Positions 4,903 through 5,047 of a stretch of DNA of 5,047 bases are shown here, one piece after another (the stretch's first letter is position 1; the number at the start of each line of letters is the position of its first letter). Made by a program: the position numbers and the translations under genes. The notes below the pieces were generated by a model. That model worked only from the letters and a program-made list of their open reading frames with translations, was not told the DNA's origin and ran no database searches. The stretch covers positions 1 through 5,047 of the forward strand of contig JAHZFC010000152.1 of NCBI GenBank assembly GCA_019421525.1, in the 5' to 3' direction. Origin of the DNA: Clostridiales bacterium. Its GTDB lineage: Bacteria > Bacillota > Clostridia > Oscillospirales > Oscillospiraceae.

Positions 4903-4930
4903 TTGACAAAACTATACAATATGTTATAAT
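4903..4930 (+). promoter_or_regulatory. Sigma-A promoter of the abrB-like gene
   Basis: A perfect TTGACA (4903-4908) and a perfect TATAAT (4925-4930) are separated by 16 bp, one short of optimum. The flanks are AT-rich, unlike the rest of the window. The start site would be near 4937, leaving a leader of about 48 nt. The leader begins with CTTTGTCCCAAG, which loosely resembles a Spo0A box, and contains the tandem hexamer GAAACT-GAAACT (4945-4956). Confidence 0.85.
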
Positions 4931-4984
4931 CGACTTTGTCCCAAGAAACTGAAACTGGGTAAATTTGATTGGAGGACACATTTC

Positions 4985-5047
4985 ATGAAATCAACTGGGA
5001 TCGTGAGAAGAGTGGATGAATTGGGGCGTATCGTTTTGCCGATCGAA
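4985..5047 (+). CDS. AbrB-like transition-state regulator, N-terminus only (cut by window end)
   Basis: Only 21 codons are present, ending in LPIE at the window edge, but they match the start of the AbrB swapped-hairpin DNA-binding domain: MKSTGIVRRVDELGRIVLPIE differs from my recollection of B. subtilis AbrB at three positions and from SpoVT at about six. AbrB-type proteins are dimeric or tetrameric DNA binders that hold back stationary-phase and sporulation genes during growth. ATG 4985 has GGAGG (4971-4975) 9 nt upstream. The gene is divergent from spmA. The domain is clear; whether this is AbrB itself, SpoVT or another paralogue cannot be settled without the C-terminal half. Confidence 0.88.
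   Translation, partial: MKSTGIVRRVDELGRIVLPIE

Overview
The window looks like chromosomal DNA from a high-GC, endospore-forming member of the Clostridia. An Oscillospiraceae-type organism (Flavonifractor/Oscillibacter-like) is my inference, not something I could test. The reasons are strong G/C bias at third codon positions, classical AGGAGG-type ribosome binding sites, an spmA-spmB spore-maturation pair, an AbrB-type transition-state regulator, and intergenic spacers full of short dispersed hairpins.

Layout. Positions 1-155 are a non-coding leader packed with small repeats and hairpins. Positions 156-1883 (+) encode a complete alpha-phosphoglucomutase of the PgcA type, closed by a strong intrinsic terminator (1903-1940). 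Positions 1884-2562 are a gene-free spacer of about 680 bp. It holds two more palindromic repeats, a 57-nt near-perfect hairpin, a small hairpin, and a stretch at 2051-2285 that can be folded by eye into three consecutive, mutually compatible helical domains. That stretch is the best candidate here for an undescribed structured RNA. A sigma-A-type promoter (2497-2525) then drives a two-gene operon with an ATGA overlap: a Pol-beta-fold nucleotidyltransferase-like protein (2563-3219) and a P-loop kinase related to FlaR/topology-modulation proteins (3216-3710). Converging on it, with a 7-bp overlap of the 3' ends, is the minus-strand operon spmA (4797-4195) then spmB (4186-3704). The last ~190 bp are AT-rich and act as a divergent control region: a near-consensus promoter reads rightward into an AbrB-like regulator that the window edge cuts after 21 codons.

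How the genes relate. The phosphoglucomutase is housekeeping sugar-phosphate metabolism (glycogen and cell-envelope precursors). The nucleotidyltransferase/kinase pair is translationally coupled, so the two products are probably made together, but their substrate is unknown. SpmA and SpmB are membrane proteins needed for spore-core dehydration in Bacillus subtilis. They lie back to back with an AbrB-like regulator gene, so a sporulation operon and a likely growth-phase regulator share one spacer. The large minus-strand and plus-strand open frames across pgcA and spmAB are codon-bias shadows.
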